Shown: positions 43,532 through 52,923 of the stretch, piece by piece
Position numbering within the stretch: position 1 is the first letter of the stretch
Layout of the letters: each line of letters starts with the position of its first letter
NCBI GenBank assembly: GCA_049324835.1
Contig: JBMOMT010000046.1
Location: forward strand, 1-64,000
From: JBMOMT01 sp049324835
GTDB lineage: Bacteria; Chloroflexota; Anaerolineae; CAYNKW01
Direction of reading: 5' to 3'
Length of the DNA: 64,000 nucleotides
Translations under genes and position numbers: made by a program
The notes under the pieces: generated by a model
Told to the model about the DNA's origin: nothing
Databases searched by the model: none
What the model saw: the letters and a program-made list of their open reading frames with translations, nothing else

Positions 43532-44772
43532 ATATCCTGCTGATCCATCTCTACTCGGCGCAAAATCTGGGCGACGACGCCATCATGTACGAAACGCTGC
43601 GTGGCCTGAACGAGATCTATCCCGATGCACGGGTGACTCTGGCGGCGAGCGATCCGGATAGCTGGCGCAAGTATCGTGGCGTGATGACGGTTGGCTCACT
43701 GACGACCTGGGTGGCCCGCCTGGACGAGGGTCGCTGGCGCGCCAGAGTGTTGGCTGTGCCGTTGTATCTTTTCCTGTTGACGCTGAGTGTTTTACTGCAT
43801 CGATTTTTCCGGCTCAGGCTGTTGTTTGGATCGGAGGAGAAACGTCGTCTGCTCTTGGCCTATTACACCGCCGATCTGGTGCTCAGTTGCGGCGGCGGAA
43901 ACTTGTACGCCCACGCGCCGCTCAGCCCGTTTTTCCTCTGGTCGCTCCTGACGCTGGCGCTGGCGCTTGGTCTGGGCAAACGAGTGATCATGCTGCCCCA
44001 GTCGGTGGGGCCTATCGAAGGGCGTTTTCAACGCATGGCGGCCCGCTTGCTGTTCGACCGTGTTGCCTGGATGCTGCTTCGGGAACAGCGCTCGATCGAT
44101 TTCGTGCAGCGTGTCATGCATCTGAGAAGGCAGCCCGTTCTTCTGCCAGACCTGGCTTTTGGCCCCACGCCGGCAGTGGCCTCACCGGTAGACCTGGCTG
44201 GCTCTCAGGACGGGCCGCGCATCGGCGTCACGGTCATCGACCGGGCGGTGCAGGTCAGGGCCTTTTCCGGCCAGGAAACCTACGAGGCGGCTGTGGCCTC
44301 GGCTCTGATCCGGTTGAGCCGGGATCGTGGCGCCAGCCTCTACCTTTTTTCACAGTGCAACGGGCCCAACCTGGCCCACGATGACCGATGGGCAGTCCGT
44401 CGCCTCTACCATCGTTTGCAGGAGCAAGGTGTGGGGGCAGCCGTGTTCGATGCTTTTGACAGTTCACTGGCGCTCAAATCGGCCTACGCATCCATGGATT
44501 GCCTGCTCGGTTCCCGCATGCACAGCGCCATCCTGGCTCTGAGTGGTGCCGTGCCGGTGGTGTTGATCGGCTACCAGCCTAAATCTTTTGGCGTGATGGA
44601 ATCCTTGGGCCTGGAACAGTACTGCTGCGACATCGAAACGGTGACGGCGGATCGGCTGTACGAGATGGTCTGCCAGGCCCTGGACAATCGGGCGCAGATC
44701 GCTCAGTTCGTTGCAGCGCGTTATGCTGAAACCCAGGCTCGGCTGCGGGAATGGACGCGTTACCTTGAATGA
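43528..44772 (+). CDS. polysaccharide pyruvyl transferase family protein (copy 2)
   Basis: A 414-residue protein; GTG 43528 overlaps the previous stop (GTGA). Motifs: LLIHLYSAQNLGDDAIMYET, LSCGGGNLYAHAPLSP, IMLPQSVGPIEGRFQRMAAR and LLGSRMHSAILALSGAVPVV. These match CsaB/WcaK-like transferases better than copy 1 does, including the SRMHS histidine motif. Likely adds a pyruvyl ketal to a sugar, giving the glycan a negative charge. Confidence 0.9.
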   Translation: MNILLIHLYSAQNLGDDAIMYETLRGLNEIYPDARVTLAASDPDSWRKYRGVMTVGSLTTWVARLDEGRWRARVLAVPLYLFLLTLSVLLHRFFRLRLLFGSEEKRRLLLAYYTADLVLSCGGGNLYAHAPLSPFFLWSLLTLALALGLGKRVIMLPQSVGPIEGRFQRMAARLLFDRVAWMLLREQRSIDFVQRVMHLRRQPVLLPDLAFGPTPAVASPVDLAGSQDGPRIGVTVIDRAVQVRAFSGQETYEAAVASALIRLSRDRGASLYLFSQCNGPNLAHDDRWAVRRLYHRLQEQGVGAAVFDAFDSSLALKSAYASMDCLLGSRMHSAILALSGAVPVVLIGYQPKSFGVMESLGLEQYCCDIETVTADRLYEMVCQALDNRAQIAQFVAARYAETQARLREWTRYLE

Positions 44773-45949
44773 TCAGCGGCCCATACGAGTGGTCCAACTG
44801 GTGGCCGGCGTGGCCATCGGCGATCAGGCCAGCGGCGCCGAGTACTTTGGCCTTCAGCTTGCACGGCACCTAGACAGGCCCGAGTTCGAGCCAGTGATCT
44901 TGGCCATGTGGCGGTACAACTCGGTGGCCGAACAAAAGTGGTTGGAAATTCTGAGCCACGAGGGTCTACCGGTCACCGGGCTGACAACCGTGGGCCGTTA
45001 CCCCCTGTTCGATCTGGGGCCGATCTTGGCCAGGCTATGGGCCTTTACCAGCGCTTTCAAACCGGATATCATCAACAGCCATTCGCAGCGAGGCGATCTG
45101 CTGGCCGCGCTGGTACACCTGCTGCATCCGCACCATCCACGGGCAGTTCGCACGGTGCACATCGACCAACCCTGGCTCAACCGGCGCTACACCGATTTGG
45201 TTTTCGACAAAGTCCTGTTTCCGTTGTTGTTTAACGTCGAAGTGGCCATTTCACAGACGGTGCGGTTCAAGCTGGACAATCGGCTCTTGGCCCGGCTGGT
45301 GGGCAAAAAATCGGTGCTGTGTTATAACGGCATCGACGCCAGATTCTTCAGCCCGGAATTCGCTGTCGCCAATCGCGGCGAGTTGCCCGCTGGTGTGCCG
45401 GACGTGCGGCCCCGCCTGGGCGTGATCGGCAGGATGACCAGACAAAAAGGCTTACCCTATCTCGTGCAGGCCCTGCACCTGATGAACCAGCAACGAGCGG
45501 TGCACCTGATGGTCATCGGCACCGGCCCACTGGAAACAGAAATCGAACAGCAGGTGCAGGCATTGGGCCTGGGTGAACGGGTTCATTTCCTGGGCAGTCG
45601 TAACGACGTGATGCGCATTCTGCCTCACCTGGATATGGTCGTCTCTTCTTCGTTGTGGGAGGGCCTGCCCACCGTTCTGCTGGAGGCGATGGCGCTGCAC
45701 GTGCCGGTGGTCGCCACCGACGTGTCTGGCAGCCGCGAGATCGTCTGCACAGGTCAAACCGGCATCCTGGTGCCGCCGCAGGACCCTGCGCGCCTGGCTG
45801 AGGCCATTCTGTGGTTATTGGATCGCCCAGCAGAGGCGCGGGCGATGGCCCACAATGCTCATCGAGTGGCCGCTGATTACACCGTACAGAACACCGCTAC
45901 CCGCTACGCCGAGTTGTACCGTCGACTGGCGAAAAAAAAGACCTCCTGA
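44765..45949 (+). CDS. GT4-family glycosyltransferase
   Basis: A 394-residue protein, probably from TTG 44765 overlapping the previous gene by eight bases; GTG 44789 is an alternative. Motifs: VQLVAGVAIGDQASGAEYFG, IINSHSQRGDLLAALV, VLCYNGIDARFF, LGVIGRMTRQKGLPYLVQAL and the donor site SSSLWEGLPTVLLEAMALHV. Classic GT4 organisation. The last gene of the glycan locus; its C-terminal KKKTS codons and stop form the left arm of the terminator. Confidence 0.9.
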   Translation: MNDQRPIRVVQLVAGVAIGDQASGAEYFGLQLARHLDRPEFEPVILAMWRYNSVAEQKWLEILSHEGLPVTGLTTVGRYPLFDLGPILARLWAFTSAFKPDIINSHSQRGDLLAALVHLLHPHHPRAVRTVHIDQPWLNRRYTDLVFDKVLFPLLFNVEVAISQTVRFKLDNRLLARLVGKKSVLCYNGIDARFFSPEFAVANRGELPAGVPDVRPRLGVIGRMTRQKGLPYLVQALHLMNQQRAVHLMVIGTGPLETEIEQQVQALGLGERVHFLGSRNDVMRILPHLDMVVSSSLWEGLPTVLLEAMALHVPVVATDVSGSREIVCTGQTGILVPPQDPARLAEAILWLLDRPAEARAMAHNAHRVAADYTVQNTATRYAELYRRLAKKKTS

Positions 45950-45966
45950 GATTCAGGAGGTCTTTT
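45936..45966. terminator. bidirectional intrinsic terminator between convergent genes
   Basis: AAAAGACCTCCTGA (45936-45949) pairs perfectly with 45953-45966 around a three-base loop, with T-runs on both strands. It ends the glycan operon and the opposing surface-protein gene. The left arm lies within the coding end of the GT4 gene. Confidence 0.92.
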
Positions 45967-45983
45967 TGCATTGCGACGATGGG

Positions 45984-47546
45984 TTATTCTGCGCCTGGCC
46001 CGTTATAGTCTTCGCTGGCGCCCTGGTTGTTGGCGCGGACGATGGCGATAAAGGTGGCGGTGGGGTTGTCTGGATGGGCCTCGATGATAGCGCCGGCACC
46101 GTAGCCGCCGTCTTTGTAATAGCCAAACTCGTCGGTGTTCATATCGGTCGAGACGTTCAGCACGCCGGCCGAAGCGGGATCCGAGTTGGCCTTGGCGTAT
46201 CCGGCGATGGTCAGTGTCTGGGTGCTACCAACGGTGCTGCCGTTACGGTCCTTGTAGGTCACATTGACCTTGACGGTAGAACTGCCCAGGTTCTGAATGG
46301 CGATGTAGGTGCGCTGCTTGCCGGGATTAGAAGCGATAAAGTTGGCGTCGCTGGCCCAGCGGATGAACGGCACCGCGATCTTGGACACACCTGCCGGCTC
46401 ACCCAGGAAGGCGGTAAAGGCGTCTGCGGTGGTAGAGGTGCCCGCGTTGGCCGAAGTCTGAGCCTTGCCGATGGCCACGATGGGCGCGCCGGCCGTGGTG
46501 CCGGTAGCGGCGTTGTAGCTGTTGATGACCGCCGAGCCGGTAAAGTTGCTCATGTCTGTGCTATCGCTGGGGCTGCAGGTGACGATGCTCTTTTTCTGGC
46601 CCGGGCCGATCTCGTAGCGACCATCTGTTGCCACGGTGTTGCCATTGGTGTCACGATAGGTCACCTCGATGAAGGCATCTTCCCCGGGCGTCAGGCTGGC
46701 GTTCTGCACCGCATAGTAGGTGTCCAGGCCGTACCGCTCACACAGGCCGGTAGCCAGGTAAACGGTGGTGGCAGCCTTGCTCAACGGCACACCCTCAAAG
46801 TTGGCCGCCACCGGCCGGGTGGTGTAATACTCGCTGGCTGCAGCCACCACGTTGGCAGCGCCGCCGCTCACAAACTCGGCGGTGATGATGGCCGAGCCGT
46901 TAAAGCTGGTCAGACTGCTGGACAGGCCCGTGTCAGCCGAATTGGACATGTCGATGTACTTGGACGACTGGGCTGGGATCTCGTGGGTGATGGTGCTGGC
47001 CAGCGCCCCGTTATTATCGGCATCGTAAAAGTTGATCGTGGCGTCGATGGCCGAGTTCTCGGTGTTCTGGACGGAAAAGACGGTGGTGCGGCCGAATTTG
47101 TTCAGCAGCACCGTGGCCACCAGGTACTGCTCAGATGCATCGCCGCTCTGGAAACCATTGGACAGCAGCCGCATCTTGAAACCTGCATCCTGTGAGAACT
47201 GGACCACTGTGGCCACCAGAGGTTGATCGGCCGACATCACCGCCGAACCACGCCAGCCATCCGAGATGCCACTGACGCTGCCGATGTAAAAAGAAGCACC
47301 GGCACCGGCGGCCAGTGTACCATCGCCGATGCCTTGCAACGGGTTGAAGGGGATGGCCGTGGCGCTGCCCTCGGCATAAAAGTTGACGGTGATGGTGGCG
47401 GCCTCTGTGCCCACGTTTTGGTAGGTCACAGAGACGACCCAACTGGCATCCTTGGCCGACTGCGCCAGCGCCACGTTGGCTCCAACCACACCAAAGATGA
47501 GTGCTACCATCATGACAACCGACATGACTTTGAAAAAGGTGCGCAT
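45984..47546 (-). CDS. secreted surface protein with four beta-sandwich repeats
   Basis: A 520-residue protein from ATG 47546 behind AGGAGG. Signal peptide (about 1-29; ANVALAQSA). Four related units of 105-120 residues follow, each starting with a VxNxxxxxxxxxVxY/NFY pattern and ending in a GSAxI/V...VAxV pattern: SVTYQNVGTEAATITVNFY, FSVQNTENSAIDATINFYD, YAVQNASLTPGEDAFIEVTY, IAIQNLGSSTVKVNVTYKDR. It is rich in Ser, Thr, Asn and Gly with few charged residues. No enzyme motif. An S-layer or adhesion role, perhaps as acceptor of the glycan made next door, is inference. Confidence 0.78.
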   Translation of the reverse strand: MRTFFKVMSVVMMVALIFGVVGANVALAQSAKDASWVVSVTYQNVGTEAATITVNFYAEGSATAIPFNPLQGIGDGTLAAGAGASFYIGSVSGISDGWRGSAVMSADQPLVATVVQFSQDAGFKMRLLSNGFQSGDASEQYLVATVLLNKFGRTTVFSVQNTENSAIDATINFYDADNNGALASTITHEIPAQSSKYIDMSNSADTGLSSSLTSFNGSAIITAEFVSGGAANVVAAASEYYTTRPVAANFEGVPLSKAATTVYLATGLCERYGLDTYYAVQNASLTPGEDAFIEVTYRDTNGNTVATDGRYEIGPGQKKSIVTCSPSDSTDMSNFTGSAVINSYNAATGTTAGAPIVAIGKAQTSANAGTSTTADAFTAFLGEPAGVSKIAVPFIRWASDANFIASNPGKQRTYIAIQNLGSSTVKVNVTYKDRNGSTVGSTQTLTIAGYAKANSDPASAGVLNVSTDMNTDEFGYYKDGGYGAGAIIEAHPDNPTATFIAIVRANNQGASEDYNGPGAE

Positions 47547-47592
47547 TTTGTTCCTCCTGCAGAAATGACGCTAGATTGGTGGGTATGTATTG

Positions 47593-47621
47593 GTTATATC
47601 TTATCTCAAACCTCTTCTCAA
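47593..47621 (-). promoter_or_regulatory. promoter of the four-repeat surface protein
   Basis: Minus-strand TTGAGA (47616-47621), 17 nt, TATAAC (47593-47598), about 40 nt upstream of the start codon after allowing for the transcription start. Confidence 0.5.
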
Positions 47622-47710
47622 AGCAATAATACCTCCGGGTTATTCTGCCCTCAATCAGGTTTTTCCTGGCCCAGGAAGCTCTTTATAGGCAGTTGACCGG
47701 CTCTGCAGCA

Positions 47711-47740
47711 TTGCACCAAAAACGACTTGTGTGGTATAAT
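47711..47740 (+). promoter_or_regulatory. promoter of the small lipoprotein gene
   Basis: TTGCAC (47711-47716), 18 nt, TATAAT (47735-47740), upstream of the gene at 47807. Confidence 0.5.
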
Positions 47741-47806
47741 GTCCTTGTTGAATGTCTGTCAGATGGCCCGAAACCAACAACAAAACCCCGGCGAGGAAAT
47801 GGACCC

Positions 47807-48337
47807 ATGAAGACCCTCAAGAACGTTGCCATAGCAACGATGATGATCCTCTTTTTTCTGTTGACGGCGTGTTCTTCGACCCCCGGGCCTGCTGTCACGG
47901 AGAATGTCAGCCCTCTTGGGCTTGTCAGTCCGGTGGCGACGTCGCAACCAGCCCCAACCCCAGTTTCTAGCCGGGTGACGGTGCGTGTAACACCGCTGCC
48001 TGCGAAATCGGCTTTGACTGGCCAGGTCATCTCTGCCGTGGGTGGATCAGGGCCGTTGGTCGAGACGGTGGTGCGGCTGGCTCGCGTTTTTTGGAACGAG
48101 CAAAAAACCGATGGCGCTTTTTCCCTCGAAGTGGCTTCGAGTCCGAGTGCGGTGACGGATGCCGCAGGCGCGTTTTTTTTCGCCAACGTCGAACCGGCAG
48201 ATTACGTGATAGTGATCGGAGATCTGGAAGGCGAGCACGTCATTTTGTCCAACCCGGATGGCAGTGCCCGGATCTTTACCGCCGAACCGAACAAGATCGT
48301 CGATGTCGGCAAGCTGGAAGTCAGATTGAGCAGGTGA
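47807..48337 (+). CDS. small lipoprotein with carboxypeptidase-regulatory-like domain
   Basis: A 176-residue protein from ATG 47807 (GAGGAAATGGA upstream). The lipobox FLLTAC gives Cys22, then a Ser/Thr/Pro linker to about residue 65. The C-terminal part (ALTGQVISAVGGSGPLVET, VTDAAGAFFFANVEPADYVI) has the look of a transthyretin-like CarboxypepD_reg beta-sandwich. Surface-exposed, function unknown. It is monocistronic with its own promoter and lies upstream of the rho promoter. Confidence 0.8.
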   Translation: MKTLKNVAIATMMILFFLLTACSSTPGPAVTENVSPLGLVSPVATSQPAPTPVSSRVTVRVTPLPAKSALTGQVISAVGGSGPLVETVVRLARVFWNEQKTDGAFSLEVASSPSAVTDAAGAFFFANVEPADYVIVIGDLEGEHVILSNPDGSARIFTAEPNKIVDVGKLEVRLSR

Positions 48338-48388
48338 GTTGCCTTCCGTCCAGTTTGGCCCATCTCTCATGAAACCAGCGTGTGATGG

Positions 48389-48417
48389 TTGACGTGCTGA
48401 CTGTTCGGTGTTATAAT
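48389..48417 (+). promoter_or_regulatory. promoter of rho
   Basis: TTGACG (48389-48394), 17 nt, TATAAT (48412-48417). The start codon of rho lies about 425 nt downstream of the expected transcription start. Confidence 0.65.
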
Positions 48418-48423
48418 AGTGTT

Positions 48424-48849
48424 GTCATCCTTTACGTGTGGCACCATAAAAGTGAGCAGAGCGTATTGTCTCTACCTCTCAGGAAAACGCCTGATTCCCC
48501 TGGTTGACAGGGGGTTGCCTCAAGAGCGCATCGTAGGTTGACCTTCCCGTAACAAAACTCATCATCTGAGCGTTGTGACCTTTTTACCCGCCTGCCGGGT
48601 GGTGGGCTTTTTGTAATCTGCGTTTTCCTGACCCTCTTGTATCCCATAGGATTCCTATTTCGACGATCTCTTGTGTCGATGCAACCCAGGTTCGATTTCC
48701 CGCCGCGGAAACATGGTCGATGCCAGACAACTGGCATCCTGGCGGTCGATCCTGCCAGCCGCCCAAATACCGCGTTTGGCACAGATCGCTGCCCCTTTGC
48801 CACGCCTCGATATCTCTCAAGCAGCGCTTGATTTTAAGGAGTTTGAACG
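48424..48849 (+). promoter_or_regulatory. long structured leader of rho with attenuator-like hairpin
   Basis: Hairpin CCCCTG/CAGGGG at 48497-48513. At 48587-48612 CCCGCC pairs with GGTGGG and is followed by CTTTTT, shaped like an intrinsic terminator. An alternative ACCCG/CGGGT pairing in the same bases is mutually exclusive. Autoregulated rho genes with leader attenuation are known in other bacteria. Confidence 0.5.

Positions 48850-48853
<4 letters not shown>
48713..48853 (+). CDS. possible 46-residue upstream ORF coupled to rho
   Basis: ATG 48713 opens a 46-codon frame (begins MVDARQLASWRSILP, ends LDFKEFER). Its TGA overlaps the GTG start of rho by four bases, a layout typical of translational coupling. 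The ribosome site in front of it is weak, and no homologs are recognised. Rho's own AAGGAG lies inside this frame. It may be chance in GC-rich sequence. Confidence 0.25.
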
Positions 48854-50133
<1,280 letters not shown>

Positions 50134-50151
50134 ACGTCCGTCGCCGACAGG

Positions 50152-50185
50152 CAGCCCGGCCAGAGCCATCTGCGCCGGGTTTTGC
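50152..50185 (+). terminator. hairpin terminator after rho
   Basis: CCCGGC pairs with GCCGGG across a 13-nt loop and is followed by TTTTGCCTTTT. It lies directly after the rho stop codon. Confidence 0.55.
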
Positions 50186-50210
50186 CTTTTACCCCGGCTT
50201 GTGTTATCAT
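50182..50210 (+). promoter_or_regulatory. promoter of the FlgD-like lipoprotein gene
   Basis: TTGCCT (50182-50187), 17 nt, TATCAT (50205-50210); the -35 overlaps the rho terminator tail. Confidence 0.45.
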
Positions 50211-50239
50211 TGCCACCAAGACCTGATTGGAGGTGCCCG

Positions 50240-51535
50240 TTGTCGAAAAGGATGTGGCCTGTGGGTCTGGCCATTCTCATACTGGCTCTGGCAGCTTTTG
50301 GTCTCTGCGGCTGCCGGCTGGCCCTGCTGCACGACGTGCGCATCTCACCGGCGCGCATCACCCCCAACGCCGACGGTGATACCGACGTGGCGCGCATCGA
50401 GTATCGCCTCAGGCGAAGCGCCTACGTTTCGATCTATTTCCAGGATGAGGCGGGCAACCGTTACGTCTTTCGTGATCAACGTCGGCGCGCCCGATCCGGC
50501 AGCCGACCCTACAGCGTCGATTTTGGCGGCGTGATCGAGGTGACAGGCGAGCGGCACGGTGAGGCCACCGTGCGGGCCAGGGTGTTGCACGATGGCAGCT
50601 ATACCTTTGTGGTGGAAGCTACCGACGACCACGGTCACACCGAATCGGTGCGGCTGCCCTTTCAAGTGACCCATGCCGACACCACGCTGCCCGAATTGCA
50701 GGGTTTTGCCGCCTCGGATGCGGTGTTTAGCCCCAACCGCGATGGCGTGCAGGACCGCGTCAAGATCAATTATTACCTCACCAAACCGGCTACCGTGCAG
50801 GTGTATCTCCAGGACGAACAAGGCCTCAAGTACCCCATCCCGGAGCGTCAGGGGGCGCTCACCACGATAGAACCAGGGGCGTTGGGGCCGCACGTCTACG
50901 ATTACGAAGGCGGCGTGGATCAGGGCGCGCAGCCGCCGCCCGATGGTACCTACACCCTCGTGGGTCTGGCCCAAGACCGCGTCGGCCAAAAGGTGGAACT
51001 GACCCGCACCCTGACCATAGCCGATGGCGGCGTGCCGCGCGCCACCATCGTTCAGTTGGATCTGGACTATTCCCATTCTATCGTTGCCCTCGGCGACACT
51101 CTGTGCATCACCGCCACGGTCGAGAATTACGGCGATGCCCCCGTGCGCACCACCGGGCCGGCCCCCGGCACGGTCTATACCAGCGAGCAGAACTTTAACT
51201 CGCTGGGGTGGAACCAGTCGTCCGGCGCCTGGCGTTTTGGCCTCGATTTCGACGGCAACCCGGCCTATCCTTACCCCTTTCGCTGGGCGGTGGGCCGCCT
51301 CGAAGAGTTGGAAAAGCGAGTCATCGAAGGTGAAACGTTTTATTACCTGATGCCCGGCCAGCGGGCGCAGGTGGTGGGCTGCGTGCACATTCTCTCTGCG
51401 CCGCCGCGTAACCCCACCGTTTTTTACGGCGGCCTCATCCACGAGGACGTGTCGGTGGTCAACGATCAGGCCGATCCGCTCTGGATCACGTTCGATGTGC
51501 CTGCCACAGGCTCCTGGAATCGATCTTCACCATAA
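50240..51535 (+). CDS. lipoprotein with FlgD-type Ig-like domains
   Basis: A 431-residue protein from TTG 50240, four bases after GGAGGTG. The hydrophobic N-terminus ends FGLCGC, an imperfect lipobox with Cys25. Two FlgD-like Ig units are visible from the calcium-loop-like signatures ISPARITPNADGDTDVARIE and FSPNRDGVQDRVKINYYL, each followed by beta-strand text such as GSYTFVVEATDDHGH and GTYTLVGLAQDRVG. The C-terminal 160 residues (TLCITATVENYGDAPVRTTG) resemble a CARDB-like beta-sandwich. Likely a cell-surface structural or binding protein. Confidence 0.78.
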   Translation: MSKRMWPVGLAILILALAAFGLCGCRLALLHDVRISPARITPNADGDTDVARIEYRLRRSAYVSIYFQDEAGNRYVFRDQRRRARSGSRPYSVDFGGVIEVTGERHGEATVRARVLHDGSYTFVVEATDDHGHTESVRLPFQVTHADTTLPELQGFAASDAVFSPNRDGVQDRVKINYYLTKPATVQVYLQDEQGLKYPIPERQGALTTIEPGALGPHVYDYEGGVDQGAQPPPDGTYTLVGLAQDRVGQKVELTRTLTIADGGVPRATIVQLDLDYSHSIVALGDTLCITATVENYGDAPVRTTGPAPGTVYTSEQNFNSLGWNQSSGAWRFGLDFDGNPAYPYPFRWAVGRLEELEKRVIEGETFYYLMPGQRAQVVGCVHILSAPPRNPTVFYGGLIHEDVSVVNDQADPLWITFDVPATGSWNRSSP

Positions 51536-51656
51536 GGGCAACCGTTCAGGTGCTTTGATAGATGGCAGCGCCGTGAGCTGCGCCGCTGGCCGTCGAGCAG
51601 ACCCTCATCGACGCGGCCCTGGTGATCTTGGAAAACGTTATCCGAGCTGTTGCCAC

Positions 51657-52835
51657 ATGACGGGTAAAAACAGAATCCTCACCGCCCTCGGCGGCGGCAA
51701 ACCGGCCATCACGCCGGTGGCCATCGACTATATGAGCCTCTACCTGGCCGAACGGGTGGAGCGCGCCTACGTGGCCGCCTATCGTCAGCGGCTGGAGCGT
51801 GAGGGGCGGCTGCGCAAAGACCCAGACCAGGATCTCGAGATACGGGTGCAGGCCACGCTGCAGGCCTACGATTGTTTTCAGGAGCAGCACGACTGGTTCA
51901 GCGTCTGGGGCGGGCCGCTTCCGGAGCGGGTGGCACAGCAGGAGCTCATTCTGGAAGACGGCGCGGTTTTTGAACTGGATCACACCACGGGCGTGCGCCG
52001 GCAATTGCTGCTGAGCGGCGAAGAAACCAAGACCCGCGAAATGGACGCGCGTTTTGAGCAGGCGCGCCAGGTCTATCACGACCGCGACCGGCTGAAGCAG
52101 GTCATGGCCCGGCAGATGGCAGGGCGGCGCGCTGCCCGCGGCGATCTGCGCCCGGTTGAGGCTATCGTGCGCCAGCGGGGCGACGCCCAGTTCATCTATA
52201 CCGGCGCGGCGGCGCCCTTTTGGGCGCCCTTTGATCTCATCGGCTTTGAGGGCATGATGACCTCGCTGCACGACGCGCCGGAACGGGTCTTTGCCATGTT
52301 GGACGCCCATCTCGCGTCGACGCTCGAATATGCCCAGGCTTTCAAAGACGCCGGCGGCCACGGGGTGCGGGTGGAAGAGTGCCTGGCCTCGGCCGACATG
52401 ATCTCGCCGGCCATGTACGAGCGTTTTGCCCTGCCCTACGAGGAAAAGCTCTTTGGCCAGCTCCGCCGCATGGGCCTCAAGACCATCCTCTATTTCTGCG
52501 GCGACGTGACGCCCCGCCTGCCTGCGCTGCGCGGGCTGCCCATCGACGCGTTGATGGTGGAGGAAAGCAAAAAGACCTTTGTCATCGACATCGGCGCGGT
52601 GCGGGAAGCCGTTGGCCCTGACCTCTGCCTGCTGGGCAACATCGACGCCTACGGCATGGTGGAAAAAGCCACCGAGGCCGGGTTGCAGGCCGAGGTCGAG
52701 CGGCAGATCCGTGTGGCCGGAGCCGACGGCGCCTTTATCGTCGGCGTGGGCAGTCCCCTGACCCTGAACACCCCGCCAGAGCGCGTCGTTCTGTTGATCC
52801 GCAGCGCCCGCCGGGACACAAACACCACGGAGTAG
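51657..52835 (+). CDS. uroporphyrinogen decarboxylase-family (MtaA/MtbA-like) protein lacking usual zinc ligands
   Basis: A 392-residue protein from ATG 51657 with only a weak ribosome site. It has the UroD TIM-barrel layout (NRILTALGGGKPAITPVAID, FEGMMTSLHDAPERVFAMLD, GGHGVRVEECLASADMISPA, SLGNID-like LLGNIDAYGMVE). In corrinoid-dependent MtaA/MtbA enzymes the barrel holds zinc through an HxC pair and a later Cys; here the pair reads YFCG (about residue 278) and the late cysteine region reads VGVGSPL. It is also too divergent for heme synthesis HemE. It may act on a different methyl acceptor or lack zinc chemistry. Context: it heads the second MttB locus. Confidence 0.75.
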   Translation: MTGKNRILTALGGGKPAITPVAIDYMSLYLAERVERAYVAAYRQRLEREGRLRKDPDQDLEIRVQATLQAYDCFQEQHDWFSVWGGPLPERVAQQELILEDGAVFELDHTTGVRRQLLLSGEETKTREMDARFEQARQVYHDRDRLKQVMARQMAGRRAARGDLRPVEAIVRQRGDAQFIYTGAAAPFWAPFDLIGFEGMMTSLHDAPERVFAMLDAHLASTLEYAQAFKDAGGHGVRVEECLASADMISPAMYERFALPYEEKLFGQLRRMGLKTILYFCGDVTPRLPALRGLPIDALMVEESKKTFVIDIGAVREAVGPDLCLLGNIDAYGMVEKATEAGLQAEVERQIRVAGADGAFIVGVGSPLTLNTPPERVVLLIRSARRDTNTTE

Positions 52836-52839
52836 AACC

Positions 52840-52923
52840 ATGCCACGGCGCACGTCTCTTTCAGATGTTGTCCGAGGCCCTGGCGAGTTGGAACGCATCG
52901 TGAAGCGGGCCGAGAGACGATGA
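52840..52923 (+). CDS. possible 27-residue basic peptide
   Basis: ATG 52840, with GGAG eight bases upstream, encodes MPRRTSLSDVVRGPGELERI followed by VKRAERR. Its TGA overlaps the ATG of the kinase-like gene (ATGA), as in coupled genes of this operon. No similarity recognised. It may be real or only a spacer. Confidence 0.3.
   Translation: MPRRTSLSDVVRGPGELERIVKRAERR

Noticed and set aside
45855..47195. 446-residue plus-strand frame opposite the four-repeat surface protein
   Set aside because: Composition is shadow-like and it crosses the bidirectional terminator; the minus-strand frame has a signal peptide, ribosome site and promoter.
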